This document shows, piece after piece, positions 25,989 through 38,942 of a stretch of DNA of 64,000 nucleotides. The stretch is from Polytrichum commune. Lineage: Eukaryota > Streptophyta > Polytrichopsida > Polytrichales > Polytrichaceae. Below the pieces are notes generated by a model that made no database searches, was not told the DNA's origin, and saw only the letters and a list, made by a program, of their open reading frames with translations. Position 1 is the stretch's first letter. The number at the start of each line of letters is the position of its first letter. Where the stretch lies: assembly GCA_950295325.1 (NCBI GenBank), contig OX485805.1, positions 50,926,758 through 50,990,757 of the forward strand, given 5' to 3'. Made by a program: the position numbers and the translations under genes.

Positions 25989-26650
25989 CACTGCGCTGCA
26001 TATATTAATTTTGTGTTTTTTTTATTGTTGTATTTAAAGGGGAACATCACAATGAAAATTAAATTGTGAAAGCCCGAACTCTACGGAAATTTTTCGTTCT
26101 GAAAATTCAACTAAGAAAAGGGATGTCTTGAGAAAACGTAAAATCTCATGTTTGTCGAAATCTACTTTTCAAAATAAAATGAAATATGATTCGTATAATC
26201 GAAACCGCCAGGAAGGACGGTAATGCCAGCCGGCTCACGCGAAGGCTAAGCGGTTGGGAGAAGATTCTTTGTTGCACATTGGGCCTCACACCGCCGCTTC
26301 TGTTTGCTTTCTCCTCCGTTGTTCGATTCATGCCTACTCATGCCCACTTGGCATCATCATCAACAACATGATGTGAGAATCTTGCACAGTTGACATCAGA
26401 AAGAGTCAAGGTTTAGACATTTCAAATTTCAGAAGCTCCCTTCGAGGCGGGGCCCTTCTCTGGCACTGTGGCTGCGGACAAGACAACGGCGGCGATATGC
26501 CTCTTGGGGACTTGATATGGTGTTTCGGTCTTTACTTGAGAAGATGTTGAGCGAGCGCAAATGTGATAACTTGAGTCGGAGTTGCATAGAATTGGAAGGG
26601 TTTGGGAAATTTCCGTTTCAGGTCGTGTGGTGCAGACACCTTGAACTCTC

Positions 26651-29600
26651 ATGGCGCTCGCAATGGCAGTTACACTTTCGAATGCTCTCCATAGCTCTCC
26701 ATGCTGGCGACTTTCAACTTCATTTGGTCGCAATATTGCGGCCGCATCCAACGTGAGACTGGTGGTGGTCCGAGCTGGAGCCTCTAAAAAGCAGTCTAGC
26801 AGGACCTGACTTGCCGACAAATGTGCAGACCACAAGAAGCAGGGGAAGGATCTTACATTCTACTTAGACTGGATATTCAGGGGTTTGTTTGTCAATCATA
26901 ATGCTCAAGCTGTCGAGAAGTGATGGGCTAATTGCATGCTGATCGATCTCCTGGGAGACCGCACTCATCCCTTACATACCTCTGGAGTCCCTGCCATGGA
27001 AACAACGGCACTGGCACTCCAGGTGCTGGATGCGTCTGGAGCAGATATCATAGAGCTTGGAGTTCCTAACTCAGACACAATCGCTGATGGCCCTGTCATC
27101 CAGGCATGTTCTTAACCAAGCTAATTCCTGAACTCTGAATCGCCTCCCCTTTACTCGCATTGATGTCGTTGCCTTTGTTGTGTGCCCTATCCTGTAGAGC
27201 CGGTCTTGGCAGATCAAGGGCTCATCATGATCATGGGATAGGATGGATTATATCTTGCAGCTTGAAAATTCTAGTTGCAAATCTGTGATTCGTATTTCTC
27301 GGTGTCATGTGGAGAAAGTCATATATAGATAAAGTCATAAGATTAAGGCTTGAACAGCTACTCCTGGTAGACATGGTCACAATGATCACAATACAAGAAT
27401 TTCAGTCTAGTTTCAAGCGGTGCAGGTCAGAGCCTGTCAAGTAAAGCATTTCTGACTGCTCATGGCAGGCGTCTGCAACAAGGTCATTGAGAAAGGGCGC
27501 TTCTATGGACAAAGTTCTGACTATGTTAAGAGAGGTGAGAATACTGCTATAAAGCTCGATTTTAGGATATCTCCTGTTTCGTAAAAGAACAAACACAGAC
27601 GATTCGTCGTTATACACTTGATTCGTTGTTGCTTGTCACTGGCCGTGGACTTGAAGGTACAACTGTGAAATTTTCAGGAGGAACTGGTGGAGATTCTTAG
27701 TTATCGTGCATAACTTGGCAGCAACTAATTTCTGCCACAATTCTTCAAATTATGTGCAAAATTGGTGTTCACATTGAGTGTGATGCTCACGTTTTGTGAT
27801 TATCGCATCCTTCACCAATATGCATTCAAAACTGGTAAACCCGTTAAATTTCAGTGTTACACTTTTGTTTCAGAAGATGATCAGGTCACAGATAGGCCCA
27901 GTACAAACATTGTGAACCTTTCTCCCTTCAAAGTTGTCGAGGGCAAATGTTCCTGTTACTTGGGTGATTCTGCTTACGTATGTTAGACATCATTATTACA
28001 TGTAGTCTTGAACAGAGTCCTCAAAAGCTGCACCCTATTCTCCAATGACTAAGCTTTCACAAAGCAGAGGACAATAACCTCATACACCGTTCTCAATTTT
28101 GCAGGTGGTGCCGAAATTGGAAGCCACCAGTGGTGCTTTTCACATATTACCACCCAATTCTTCACCATGGCTTGAAGGCTTTTGTCAAGGCCATAAAAGA
28201 TTCTGGTGGATCCGGTACTGACATTGTGCTGGAATTGATATTATAAGATTAACTACAACCATACAGAATATCCTATAAATTCAATAATTATCTCTCAATG
28301 TTTTGATTTGTTCCCAGCATCTGTTCGTACAGATAAATCTTTCAACAAACTAGTGTTTCTGTAGTGATGTTCTGTTGGACGGAAGGTTCTCCCCTCATCA
28401 CTCTAATAGCCGGACAAAGAGGGGATATACAGTTCTTGAATAGAACCCTCCTCTCCGATCACCTCAAGCTATCAATGTCCAAAATTCATACTCTTCAACG
28501 TCAACTCCCGACCACCACCATCCGGTCGCTATCGGCAGGTATTCTCGATTAATAGAGAAACTGGAAACCAAAACCCACCCCTCCGAAACACCCCATGACT
28601 ATGAAAATGAACCTCGGTATTTTGTACACTAACCATGTGAAATTAGTTGGTAGATACCGCTAATAGTCTCATTCAAGGGATAACAAATTTTCATGTGTCA
28701 CTAACTCTCAATGGTCTCTCGGGGTTGTGAACTCGGACCTTCATGGCTGTCACACCACGGTACTTGTCAACTAGCTGACCCAGCCCCGAAGTACTCGCGC
28801 CCCATGTACTTGAGTGACACCCACTGCACTGCCTTTACTACCAGCCAAGGAAAACAATTGACCTGAATATCTTACATAGAGGCCACCCGTGAAAGGGAGA
28901 AATAGCCGCGGGCAAGGAGGCTCTTTATTCATATCTCTATACATACTTACTCCTTGAAGAGATGGCGTTTTATCTATCTATTTGATGAACTACAATCATA
29001 CAAGAAAGTCAATAATTAGCTCTCAATTTACTTTTTGTTCCCAGCATCTTATACAGATAAACATTTCAACAAACCAAAATATTTTGGTAGTGATGTTCTC
29101 TTGCTCATAAGTTAATTCGTAATATTGCAGGCCTGATAGTGCCGGACTTGCCAGTTGAAGGGACAGGAGAACTCGGGTAACTGTCTATTGCCTTTGGCCT
29201 TGAGCTTGTTAGTCACTTAAAAACTTGTTGGCTACTAATTACTTTCTGGTCCTTCTTCGTGTCACATGCTGGATTTCATCACTTCTGGTTGACCACCTGC
29301 CTGTTTTCCATTGTTGAATCTACAGGCAGTCTGAATTTAACAAAAGAGCTAACTATAATGATCTCAGGTGTTCATCAAATTGTTGTTTGTCTAGATACTG
29401 ATGGCATCACCTACGACATCCAAAGATCGGATTGGAGTGATTGCAAATGCATCCAGAGGTTGTCTTATTGGTGAATATAGAATTTATTCATGAGCTGATT
29501 TTGGTTAGAGAGTTTTGTGACCAATCTTCCTCTAGCAGCTGACTTCTTTGAGGAAAATAAACCAAGTCACAAAATGCGGACATGTAGATGTTGGGTTAGA

Positions 29601-30704
29601 GATTTCTCAGCTAACAAGAGCATTTTTAAAATGTAGTTGTATCACAAAAGGACTTTCAAGTCAAGGATCTCAATTTACTAGAAATACTTTAGGGTATAGT
29701 GAGAAGTCTATATATATCCTATCTCTGACTAAATTAAATTTCAATGTGGTCAACCTTTCTGATTCCCCCCCCCCCCCCCATCCCTCATGTAAGTAGAGTA
29801 CATGATTCTAAGAGTGGAAATGGAGCATAAATTTGGGTTTGGCAATCTGCAGGTAAGCTGTACTGGCGTTACAGGGGCATACTCTTTGGTCCAAATTGGT
29901 GTGAAGGGTCTTTTGGAAGAAGTCAAGCAGGGATTTGTATAACAAACACTATCCTGAGGTTATAATTCTCTTGATACTTTGTCTCCCTTTGAGTGCTGCA
30001 CATTTTCTAGAGTAGAGAAGGTTCCTGTTTTCATTTTCTGAAGGTCCCAGGTTTTGTAAGCTAGTTCTACTTTCCTAAAGTGTTCTATTCGAGTGACCAA
30101 ATTGTGAACGTTATTAAACTGTCATTGAAAATTTTCTCATGATATGTGAATAAAGTGCTCAAGCTAATTGCAGGCGACTGACAAGCCAATAGCTGTTGGG
30201 TTGGCATTTCAACTCCAGACCAAGCTGCCCAAGTAAGATTTGCACTCCTTACTTTCCTGGAGTAGTTTTCTTAACCTACAGTCTAAGCACTGATCCCCAA
30301 ATTTTTGGAAAATTTTGGTCCTTGAGGAATTAGTTTCTGCAATCAAATGAGAGACCAAAGAGCATTTCAGGATTTAGAACAAATCTCTGAAGATTTGGAC
30401 TTCATTACTGTATTTGCCTTATTCCTTTACTCACTCACCAAGTCAATATTTACTCAGTCAGTAAGATTACTTGTAATTTGGCAATTGGTGTGAAGAAGTG
30501 TCAAAATCTAACCATCTAAGATAGGGTATGTTCTGTAGGTAATGATCGTGAAAATGTATCAAAGTACTCATGAGGTCAACGTGGTGTGGGGTGCAGATCA
30601 TCCAGTGGGGGGCAGATGAGGTGATTGTAGGCATTGCCATGGTCAAAGCTCTAGGAGAGGCTGAAACGGCCAAAGAGGGTCTGGTTCTATGTCCAGGAAG
30701 AACT
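26651..30704 (+). pseudogene. trpA: Tryptophan synthase alpha subunit (plastid), pseudogene
   Basis: TrpA cleaves indole-3-glycerol phosphate to indole in plastid tryptophan synthesis. The 5' end reads as a transit peptide (MALAMAVTLSNALHSS.. to VRAGASKKQSS), then TGA at 26805-26807. Exon-like blocks follow: ALIPYI, then in another frame [18 protein letters not shown] and DGPVIQ (to 27102); ASATRSLRKGASMDKVLTML (27469-27534); VVLFTYYHPILHHGLKAFVK (28105-28214); GLIVPDLPVEGTGELG (29131-29176); ASPTTSKDRIGVIANAS (within 29368-29470); CTGVTGAYSLVQIGVKGLLE (from 29853); ATDKPIAVG then GISTPDQAAQ (30174-30234); and WGADEVIVGIAMVKALGEAE (from 30597). Single-base frameshifts interrupt it near 26983, 28126 and 30205. 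The catalytic Glu and Asp positions appear as ELGVP and PDLP. Introns are kept, so it arose by DNA duplication, not retroposition. The C-terminus runs into a repeat. Confidence 0.9.
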
Positions 30705-30908
30705 GGCAGTTAGTTACAGATGAACCGGTTGAGTTTGAGAAATACCCGGTTGAAGTTGGAGACTTAAGGAGAATTACCGATCATTTTGATGAATCTATAT
30801 AATAAACCTCAAATCAATGAAGAAAATTTGGAAAATGTCAACATGCAACCGGCTGGACTTAGAATCACTAGGATCTTGACCGACTATGCCCAAAAACTTC
30901 CCGGGCAC
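30705..30908 (+). repeat. Interspersed repeat, copy 2 (right flank of the trpA pseudogene)
   Basis: Direct-orientation copy of 25781-25988: GATGAACCGGTTGAGTTTGA, GAGAATTACCGATCATT, GTCAACATGCAACCGGCTGG and GACTATGCCCAAAAACTTCC, ending at a shared GGGCACT. It begins where homology to the TrpA C-terminus stops. Confidence 0.85.
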
Positions 30909-31639
30909 TAGTCTGGTTGCACTTGAGAAACTCACTCATATTATTAAATCTTCCTCACTTAGATAACATGCCTTCAATCTCGGGGGGTGCACTGTACTAA
31001 ACATGTACGAATATACGTGAGTGCACAGGAGGGGTATTGATTTGGACCTTGCCGTATTACGTATACATAAGGTATACATGTTATAATTTGTAGTTACGTA
31101 CATATATGGAAGGCCTTTAAAAAGTATACAATAATTTTACTTGTATGGTATTGTTATTATACTGCATATCATAAGTTTTCATATTGGATGAAATTAGGAT
31201 GAACTAGGATTAACGATTTTCGTTAGCAACCTTATAGGGTAGTATGAACCATGTACAAGGTGTCAAGGTAATATCGGGAAAACACTACTAGAGATTGTGT
31301 ACAATCTAGACATATAACAAGACATTTATTGAAGTAAACAAAGACGTGACCTAATAGCATATATTACTAGAAAGTATGTTGTCTACGACATGTCTTGGGG
31401 GACCATGCCCTACACCCCATGGATTGTCTATTTGGACATAGCCAATATGTTTAGGACCATTGCTTATGATGTCTAAATATACTAAAAGTTTTACGGGCTC
31501 CAAACTAAATTATTACTTAACGTTAAAGTGTGCCACATAGAGGCCTTAGCCACTAAGCCAACACTCCGCGCATAATATATTAGAAGTATTTAAAACATTT
31601 GTATATAGAGACGCCAAGTTACTCTTTATTTTTTATTAA

Positions 31640-33060
31640 CTGTACACAATATAATATCAACTATGTACGGCATATATTATTTACCGTCTATTATTTACTG
31701 CTTATAATTTATTATCCAATATTTGTTGTATGTTGCCTATTATTTATTATTAAGTGTCTTGTATTTGCTATTTACTGCCTCGTATTTACTGTCTATATTA
31801 TCATATTTACTATATACTGCCTAATATTCATTATTTATAGTTTATTAGTTTGTATTTTTTGTATTTTTTATTTTTTATTTTTTATTTTTAGTATGTTATT
31901 ATTATCTATTGTATATAGTATAGTATTTATTATTTATGATATGATATTTATTATTTATTATTTATAGTATACTATTACTATTAATGGTATGATGTTTATT
32001 ATTCTTTATTCTTTATTTTTTATCTTTATTCTTTATTATTTTCAGTATGTTATTATTATCTATTGTATATAGTTTATTATTTATTATTTATAGTATGATA
32101 TTTAATTTTCAATATTCATAGTATATTAGTACTATTAATGGTCTTCTATTTATTATTTATAGTATTTTATTAGGGAATTGTTAAAACCACCACGCCCTTT
32201 GTTAATGCCACCACGCTCGTGATTTGTAGTCACGTCATTTGGGATTTTACGCGCGATGTCAGAGTATCTTAAATTAAACTAATCTCTTGGCGGGCCGGAC
32301 GAGGGCCGCTATATGAACCATTTATGGCGGGGGAAGATCTTTACTATACGCGGGCCGGTTCTAGGGGGGCGGACATTGGTGGGGCTCACTTATGCCGTCG
32401 GCCTCATGTCTTATTTCGGGGAGCCCACCTTTAGGCTCTTGTTGGGCTAGGCGGACTCGGTGGCTACGTGGCTACGTGGCTAGGCGGATTAGGCAACTAA
32501 GTATAATTCCTTTCTAGGCCTACTTATTACTAAATAACTAGTTGCTTAGGCCTACTTACTACTTAATAACTAGTTGGTTAGGCCTACTTACTACTAATTA
32601 ACTAGTTGCTTAGGCCTACTTACTACTAATTAACTAGTTGCTTAGGCCTACTTACTACTTATTAACTTCTTGGTTAGGCCTACTTACTACTAATAAGTAG
32701 TTCGTTAGTCTTACTGAAATAAGACATGAGGCCGACGGCATAAGTGAGCCCCACCAATGTCCGCCCTCCTAGAACCGGCCTTAAAATCTCAAATGACGTG
32801 ACTACAAATCACGAGCGTGGTGACATTAACAAAAGGCGTGGTGGTTTTAACAATTCCCTTTTATTATTATCTACTTTATATAATATATTATTTATTATTT
32901 TCAATATGTTATTCTTATTTATTATATGTAGTATATTATTTACTATTTACGGTCTAATATTTATTATTTTGTTATATTAGTTCTATTAATGATGTGCTAT
33001 TCTTATTTACTATTTATTTTATTTTATTTTATTATTAACGGACTTTTATTTATTATATAC
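31640..33060. repeat. AT-rich microsatellite-like tract (TATTTATTATT type), interrupted by a nested element
   Basis: Irregular tandem runs of TATTTATTATTTATAGTAT-like units occupy about 31640-32172 and 32859-33060. The long apparent ORFs here, such as 31599-31967, are translations of this repeat (I/Y/F-rich) and are not genes. Confidence 0.85.
32173..32858. mobile_element. Foldback element with 143-bp arms and 8-bp target duplication
   Basis: The outer arms GGGAATTGTTAAAACCACCA at 32173-32250 and its complement at 32781-32858 differ at about 3 of 78 positions. The inner arms at 32353-32417 and 32716-32780 (GGCCGGTTCTAGG..GTCTTATTTC) differ at about one of 65. The arms are contiguous on the right but separated by about 100 bp on the left. 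The flanks repeat TTTTATTA (32165-32172 and 32859-32866), though the host DNA is AT-rich. The centre (about 32510-32700) is a tandem array of a roughly 33-bp unit with TTAGGCCTACTTACTACTA and TAACTAGTTG. It is GC-rich in an AT-rich host and has no coding capacity. Confidence 0.9.
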
Positions 33061-33747
33061 TGGAAATTGTCTACTATTTACTGTGTACATGATTTTCCAC
33101 ATACGTGCTAAAAATTCCCGACCATAATTCACACAATCTATTGGGCAAATTGTCTGATTGTTTATAAGACGATGTGAGTCGTCCTATAAACAACATCGGG
33201 GCGTCAATGTGTCCACAATGACTATTTTCCAACACTTATGCTAGAAACATGTCGATTTCCTTTTTTTCATGAAGTGTTGGTCCAATAAGCACATGCTTGC
33301 TAAAACACTGTACTAAAAACCTTTGTTTTTCTTGTAGTGAAAGAGGCAGTATTGGGGTTTTGAAATGATCTTACTGATCATTTGATGGTAGACTTAGAAA
33401 CAATAATTGTATTGGCTACAATGACATATATTGGTGAATCAAATATTTATGAGTTACATCCGGGAGATAAAAAAGTTTTCAACATCTTTGTTGATAAAAG
33501 CTAGGATATTTTGTTATACATATTATAGGCGTTGGTTATTGTTCAAAAGTGTATTTGTATACTTATGTTAATGACTATATATGAATGGATGTTTTTTTGT
33601 GTATATATATTGGCACTTGTATATTTATTGTTGCAATTGTATGTGTATTACTTCATTTCACAAAAAATAACTTGTATATAGGAGGTTTTTAGAGTATGCA
33701 GTAAACGCACGTGATTCTAGGTTTTAATGAAAGGTGCACCCCCCGAG

Positions 33748-36700
33748 CCTTCAATGTGGACAGCAGACAACATATGTATCTCTAACTGAGCAGAGCATTT
33801 AAAAGTCACTGCATGTCAATCTCTTCAGGAACGGTGAAGATTTGTATTATTAAGCATGCATTAATTGTCTTCTACAGTCCTACCTCTTTGATATGACACG
33901 TTTGGGAAACAAGAAAATCGTCGTATTATTGAGGTGTCACAGATTCATAATATGACAAATTGGACCTCTTTGACATGATAAGAAGGTACTTCATGAAAAC
34001 ACACATTAGATATTTTGTCACATAAGCAAAATCAATCTTTTTACAAATGTCTTTACAAATAGGCAAATTTCTCTCATGAAATCCATGTGAACTTGAAGAA
34101 GTATTCAACATTTCATTGATATTGACACTTCAAATTAGCAACATATATCTTATTGAGCTTCTCTGATATGGTCTATAATTGGTTTGGCACAAAATAATCC
34201 TAAAAATAAATGTCAAAATCTTTTGAAAATGATAGACGCATTTTGCCCAAAATTAATTAATTTACCCTCACACATTTGCCAGAATATGGTAAATCCTCTC
34301 TTTACACAAACCTATGTAGTGTCAATAATGCATTGTGGAGAATTAGATGGAGGGGTTCACATTATATTTCAAGTCGTTCATAGTCATCCCAAAGAATATG
34401 GGTTGACATGATTGCAAGACTGTGTACTAAGAACTTGATCTATATCCTCAATAAATTTTCAAACCTTAATTCCACATAGAAGAAGCACTTATTTGGGATT
34501 GTATCCAACTAGAGAAAGTTGGTAGATGAAGTACTACATCCAACAAAAACTTTATGATTTGAAAATTTCATGCAAAAGGTATGAACGAATTTTAGCAAGC
34601 ACTTTTGAGAAGTGAAGAAGTTTGAAAAGAAAATGTGCTATGAGGAAATGTTTGGAGCTTGATTGTGGTAAGGAGATTTTTTCTTTTTGAAGTTGTGTCG
34701 AACTAATAAATCTTAGATAATCAAACATAATACTGAGTTGCCTTTAACAAAAACAATTGCAATTTGAAGTTGTTATACAAAAGATGTGGACAAATACATA
34801 CAAGAGGACTACCGGAGCTTCACCTCTCAAGTTTACATATCCCACATGGATTGTGGACACCACATGGAGAGGAGTTATATACTAAAACTTATCACCAATA
34901 TAATGCACAATGTCAACACCTTATCCCTATTAATATTGTGAACTAGCCAAAATTGTAAACGTGTGATATGAAAAGTGTTGAGATTTTTTTAAATTTATTA
35001 TTTTGAAGTGGCACACTTATTTTTGGCACATTAAATAATTATTTGCCACAACCATGCCGGACCCGCTATCAACCTACGGTATGCAAATCAAAAAGATCAA
35101 ATCAACACTAACCTCGGAATGTGCAAAAGTAGATCGTTGTCTTGAAATCAACTTCTAAAAGTCAACCATGCTTCAAATGCTCATAACTTTGCCAATATAA
35201 CTTGAAATTGGACAAAACTACCATCAAAAAAGGTGAAAATTCAAGAGCTTTCCAACAATATGCAGATCCAAGCAATCCGGTAAAAAATTGAGTTCAAAAT
35301 GCTAGAAAATAGGTTGTGCACCTTGGTTTAGGGTTTAGGTGAAAAACTCGTGCAAAAGAGATAGAAGCTAATGAGTCTCTGGATTAGATTTTGAGATAGA
35401 CAACCTCTCTTAGTTCCCATGTTTTAGCATCACTTTACATTAAAGAAGAATTTATCCACATCTCATATGTGAAGTATACATAAACTTAACATTAACTACG
35501 TACTCGTACATGTGTGGGCATTACCATATATGCATTTATTACCTTTATCTTATGACATTTAAGGGGTTCAAGAGGGGGGTATTAACAATGTCACGGTCGT
35601 ATCATAGAGGTAGATTTTAACTAGAAAGTTCGATTTACAAACTTTGTGTCATCATATCGAGGTTGTTGTATTATTGAGTGTCGTATAAAAGACGTAGGAC
35701 TATACTAGCAAGTTGCTATCCAAAGACATGCCTTCTCTTTAAGACAAACATTCAGGGGGGAAAGGAAAATAAAAGAACAGAAAAGAAAAAGGATTGTGCA
35801 CGACTACTATGGATGTGGTTAAGCAACCAATCTGTCATGCCCCGATCACACCACAATATCCGTTTGGTTCTGACCCTGAAATCGCTGAAGATTATGTTAA
35901 GAAATAGATGTTGGCCCAGCACTTTTCACACTATTCCAACCGAAGATGCCGACGAGTGGTGTCAGAAGAGGTCAGTGTGATCAGCCCCAGTGAGTATGAG
36001 CACGTATGCAGTGGCTGAAGCTTGTGTTGCACATGTGGGGATGGAGTGCGAAAACAACCAAGCGTATCCAGTGAATGAAGATCCCATTGTGGTGAATGTG
36101 CTTTTCAATCACATCAGGAGTTGTGAAATATATCCTATGAGTATATCCACAGTGGACTCCAAACGCACATGTTTTCGATGCAAAAAATATATATATTTGC
36201 GCAAAGGCCTTTTAGCCCACGTGGAACTATATATATCTGAAACTAGGCTCCACACCGTCATCTGCTGACATGTATATTCTTATATCTGAGTTGGCGAGGC
36301 CGCTTAATTACTTGCATATTGCTCCACATGTTCATTTATACACACACTACACTGCCGGCCTTCACTTGTTATCTGAAACAAACGAAGGTGGATGCCAAAC
36401 AAGACGTCGACACTACATCACGTGCAAGATTCAGCCTTCATGAAACACTAGAGTAAGAGAGACTTCTGAAGGACATACACGTCAATGGTACACCATTTAT
36501 TTCCAATGTTGCGGGCACTGAAATAGTGTGGATAACAAGGTGTTGCAAAACGTGAGGCAAAATTCATGTTGGTCTCTAAATTAGTGTGGTCCACACCCAG
36601 GGGGGGTGAACTCTTTTGTAAAATAAATCAACCCCGGCCTTTTGTTCATGTCAAATCTAACTCTTGATTCATGTTGACATACATACATAATAAGCTTTTG

Positions 36701-37592
36701 GGACATTATTGTCTTTGTAAATATATCACTTCTATCATTCAAATAGAAATATCTTAAAATACACCTAGCACAATAGTATTTTGATTTCTGTAGTGTTCAT
36801 TTTTTAAGCATATTCGTCGAAACTTGTGAGAAGGGGTTTGAGACTCTGGAGGATTCTCTCAATCTTGCTCTTGCTCATTCATGTCATTATAATTATTATC
36901 CACCAATACATGCATATTTCATAAAATATTTGATTGGTAATACAAGCGGCGTCATCTTTACATTTCGAATGTAATGCGGTTGACCTATAAACTGGATGAT
37001 GACAATAAACAATTAAACTTCTATAGTCATGAGTTACAACTCAAGGGGTGCACCTTTCAAAAAAAAATCTAGAATCACGTGTGTTCGCAACACATTCTAT
37101 AATAATGGTAACACAACCTTTACTGCTCATTCTCCTCTCAATGCTACTGGCTCCTCATCATCCTCCCTATCGGGCTACCAAGCTACCAATTATAGTATAT
37201 CACCAATTATCATCACCCATTGCTACTACCACCAATTCCTTTATTATATCCTAGGTTTATATCCATACTTGAAGTTGCTACTGGCCTTTTCCTCCTACCG
37301 GTATTGACCCTCCCTAGTCAACTACCTTTAATCCCTCCTTGTCATTACTTGATGCTCCTTCTTAATATGACTATCTTACTCCAACCACTCATGTAGTAGG
37401 GTAAGTATGGCAGAAGGTAGTTAACCCCATGAAAAATGTTCCAAACCCTTTCAGTAGTTAGAATATCCTTGTCGCAATACCTTATTAATTTCTCATACCT
37501 TGCTCCCGATATATAGTAGAAACCTATTACCAGATCTCCCCCTCGCTACATTATTATCAACCTTGCTTCTATTACTCCATTCCATTGCTAAG
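33748..37592. other. Gene-poor stretch
   Basis: No recognisable gene. Short ORFs at 35678-35980 and 35990-36268 carry no domain that I can name; a peptide HAPITPQYPFGSDPEIAEDY near 35850 is open in one frame but soon hits a stop. CAAGGGGTGCACCTTTC near 37046, with GAATCACGTG behind it, resembles the inward-reading right end of the 30979-33747 element and may mark another copy. Confidence 0.4.
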
Positions 37593-37716
37593 AACACCAT
37601 ATTCGAAATTTTGGGAGATTTCCAGTCTCCCAATTTGATGACAGTTTAGGTCGACTCAACCTAAACTGTATTTTCCCAAAATCATGGAATTTTCCCAAAA
37701 TTTCGAATATGGTGTT
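37593..37716. mobile_element. Small foldback element (MITE-like)
   Basis: AACACCATATTCGAAATTTT at 37593 is mirrored by its exact complement ending at 37716, giving arms of about 24 bp. The middle contains a second inverted pair, ACAGTTTAGGT and ACCTAAACTGT. Both sides are flanked by TAAG, or TAA if counted as 3 bp. Total length is about 124 bp, with no coding potential. Confidence 0.75.
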
Positions 37717-38365
37717 TAAGGAGTTGCAGTTCTAAGTAAGCATGTGAAGACCTCGTTCATTGGACTAAATTCTTTACCATTACCGAATATCATTCAAGCC
37801 ATGAAATAATGTTATTTTCCTAACCCTTCCTTAAGTCAAGACATCCACATACCCATAAAATCCTTCTTGATACACATACTACAAAAATCTTCAACACCTT
37901 CCTTTAAATTGGTAATTGAACCAGCACCCTCATACAAAATTGAGTCACCCCAGTGTGAGGCCAAACCACCCACCCTTAAGCGTCCTAGTCCGGGTGAGGG
38001 AGTGGGGATCACAGTCATATTAACCTAGCTAAATCATTCCAATGTCATTAATTTCCATTGCATTTCATATCAATGTTGGACACCCCAATTCATTCCATAA
38101 CAAGGTTACAAGTGTTAAGAAACACTCTTCTCCGTAATGGCACTACTAGCGTCCCCAATTACAATCCCACACAACTCAACCACAAATCCACCCCCCTAAT
38201 TCCACCTACTAATGCCTTGTAGTCACCTAGTTTGCTAATGAACTAGCTATCTAATTACTATTAGGTCATAATCCACTTCATCAACTAGCACCTAGTCTAA
38301 TGTAAATCTACGGCTCCTCCCCTTATATCACTTCAATCCTTCACCCAAAATCCTTTGTCCTCGGC

Positions 38366-38715
38366 AGCTGCCTCAACCAGAAGCCTTGAACCTTGGTCGT
38401 TGGCCTCAACCAGAAGCCTTGAACCTTCGGCAGTCTGCCTCACCAGAAGCCTTTGCCTTAGGCCGTCTGCCTCAACCATAAGCCTTGAACCTTAGGAAGC
38501 TCCCTCAACCAAAAGCCTTGAACCTTAGGCCGTTGGCCTCAACCATAAGCCTTGAACCTTGGGCCGTTGGCTTCAACCAGAAGCCTTGAACCTTGGGCCG
38601 TTGGCCTCAACCAGAAGCCTTTGCCCTCGGTAGTCTGCCTCAACTAGAAGCCTTGAACCTTCGGCAACTCCCTCACCAGAATCCTTGCCTTCGGCAGTTG
38701 ACCTCAACCGAATCC
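38366..38715. repeat. Minisatellite, about 34-bp unit, roughly ten copies
   Basis: Tandem array of CCTTGAACCTTGGGCCGTTG and GCCTCAACCAGAAG halves with variants (CCTTCGGCAGTCTGCCTC, CCATAAG). Some units are shortened. It is not coding. Confidence 0.85.
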
Positions 38716-38856
38716 TTATTAATCCCACTAAGCCCTTCCTAATTCCACTAATTTTCCAAACCCCCTACCTAATTTCCCTACTTCACTTCACTAATTCCCT
38801 TCAACCTCCTTACCTAATTCACACATTTTTTCCTAGCTCTAAGAGCTCTAGATCCT

Positions 38857-38942
38857 CAAGAAGAAGAAGAAGAAGAAGAAGAAGAAGAAGAAGAAGAAGA
38901 GAGAGAGAAGAGAGGAGGATAGGAGAGAAGAGGAGAGGAGAG
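38857..38942. repeat. AAG/GAA microsatellite grading into GAGAG
   Basis: A perfect (AAG)n run of about 14 units, then GA/GGA-rich sequence. The poly-arginine ORF over it is an artefact of the repeat. Confidence 0.9.

Larger units (their letters stand above)
30979..33747. mobile_element. TIR DNA transposon, 2.77 kb, with perfect 8-bp target duplication (hAT-like)
   Basis: The left end CTCGGGGGGTGCACT at 30979 is mirrored by GGTGCACCCCCCGAG ending at 33747. It is flanked by a perfect 8-bp direct duplication CCTTCAAT (30971-30978 and 33748-33755), which points to the hAT superfamily. The interior has no transposase that I can recognise. It holds AT-rich tandem repeats and a nested TIR element (32173-32858). 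A short relative with the same terminus lies at 61247-61531, and a likely further end lies near 37046. Confidence 0.9.

Noticed and set aside
26422-26835. 137-codon - strand ORF
   Set aside because: It is antisense to the transit-peptide exon of the trpA pseudogene and has no domain of its own.
24600-31000. Missing right end of MULE copy 1
   Set aside because: I looked for ATAAGATAGCACTCCCC-like sequence and a match to the left flank GTGCTCCAAG and found neither, so no right boundary is claimed.
31599-31967. 122-codon hydrophobic ORF
   Set aside because: Translation of a TATTTATTATT repeat tract, with no gene features.
38853-38942. Poly-arginine coding run
   Set aside because: AAG/GAG microsatellite; no conserved flanking protein.
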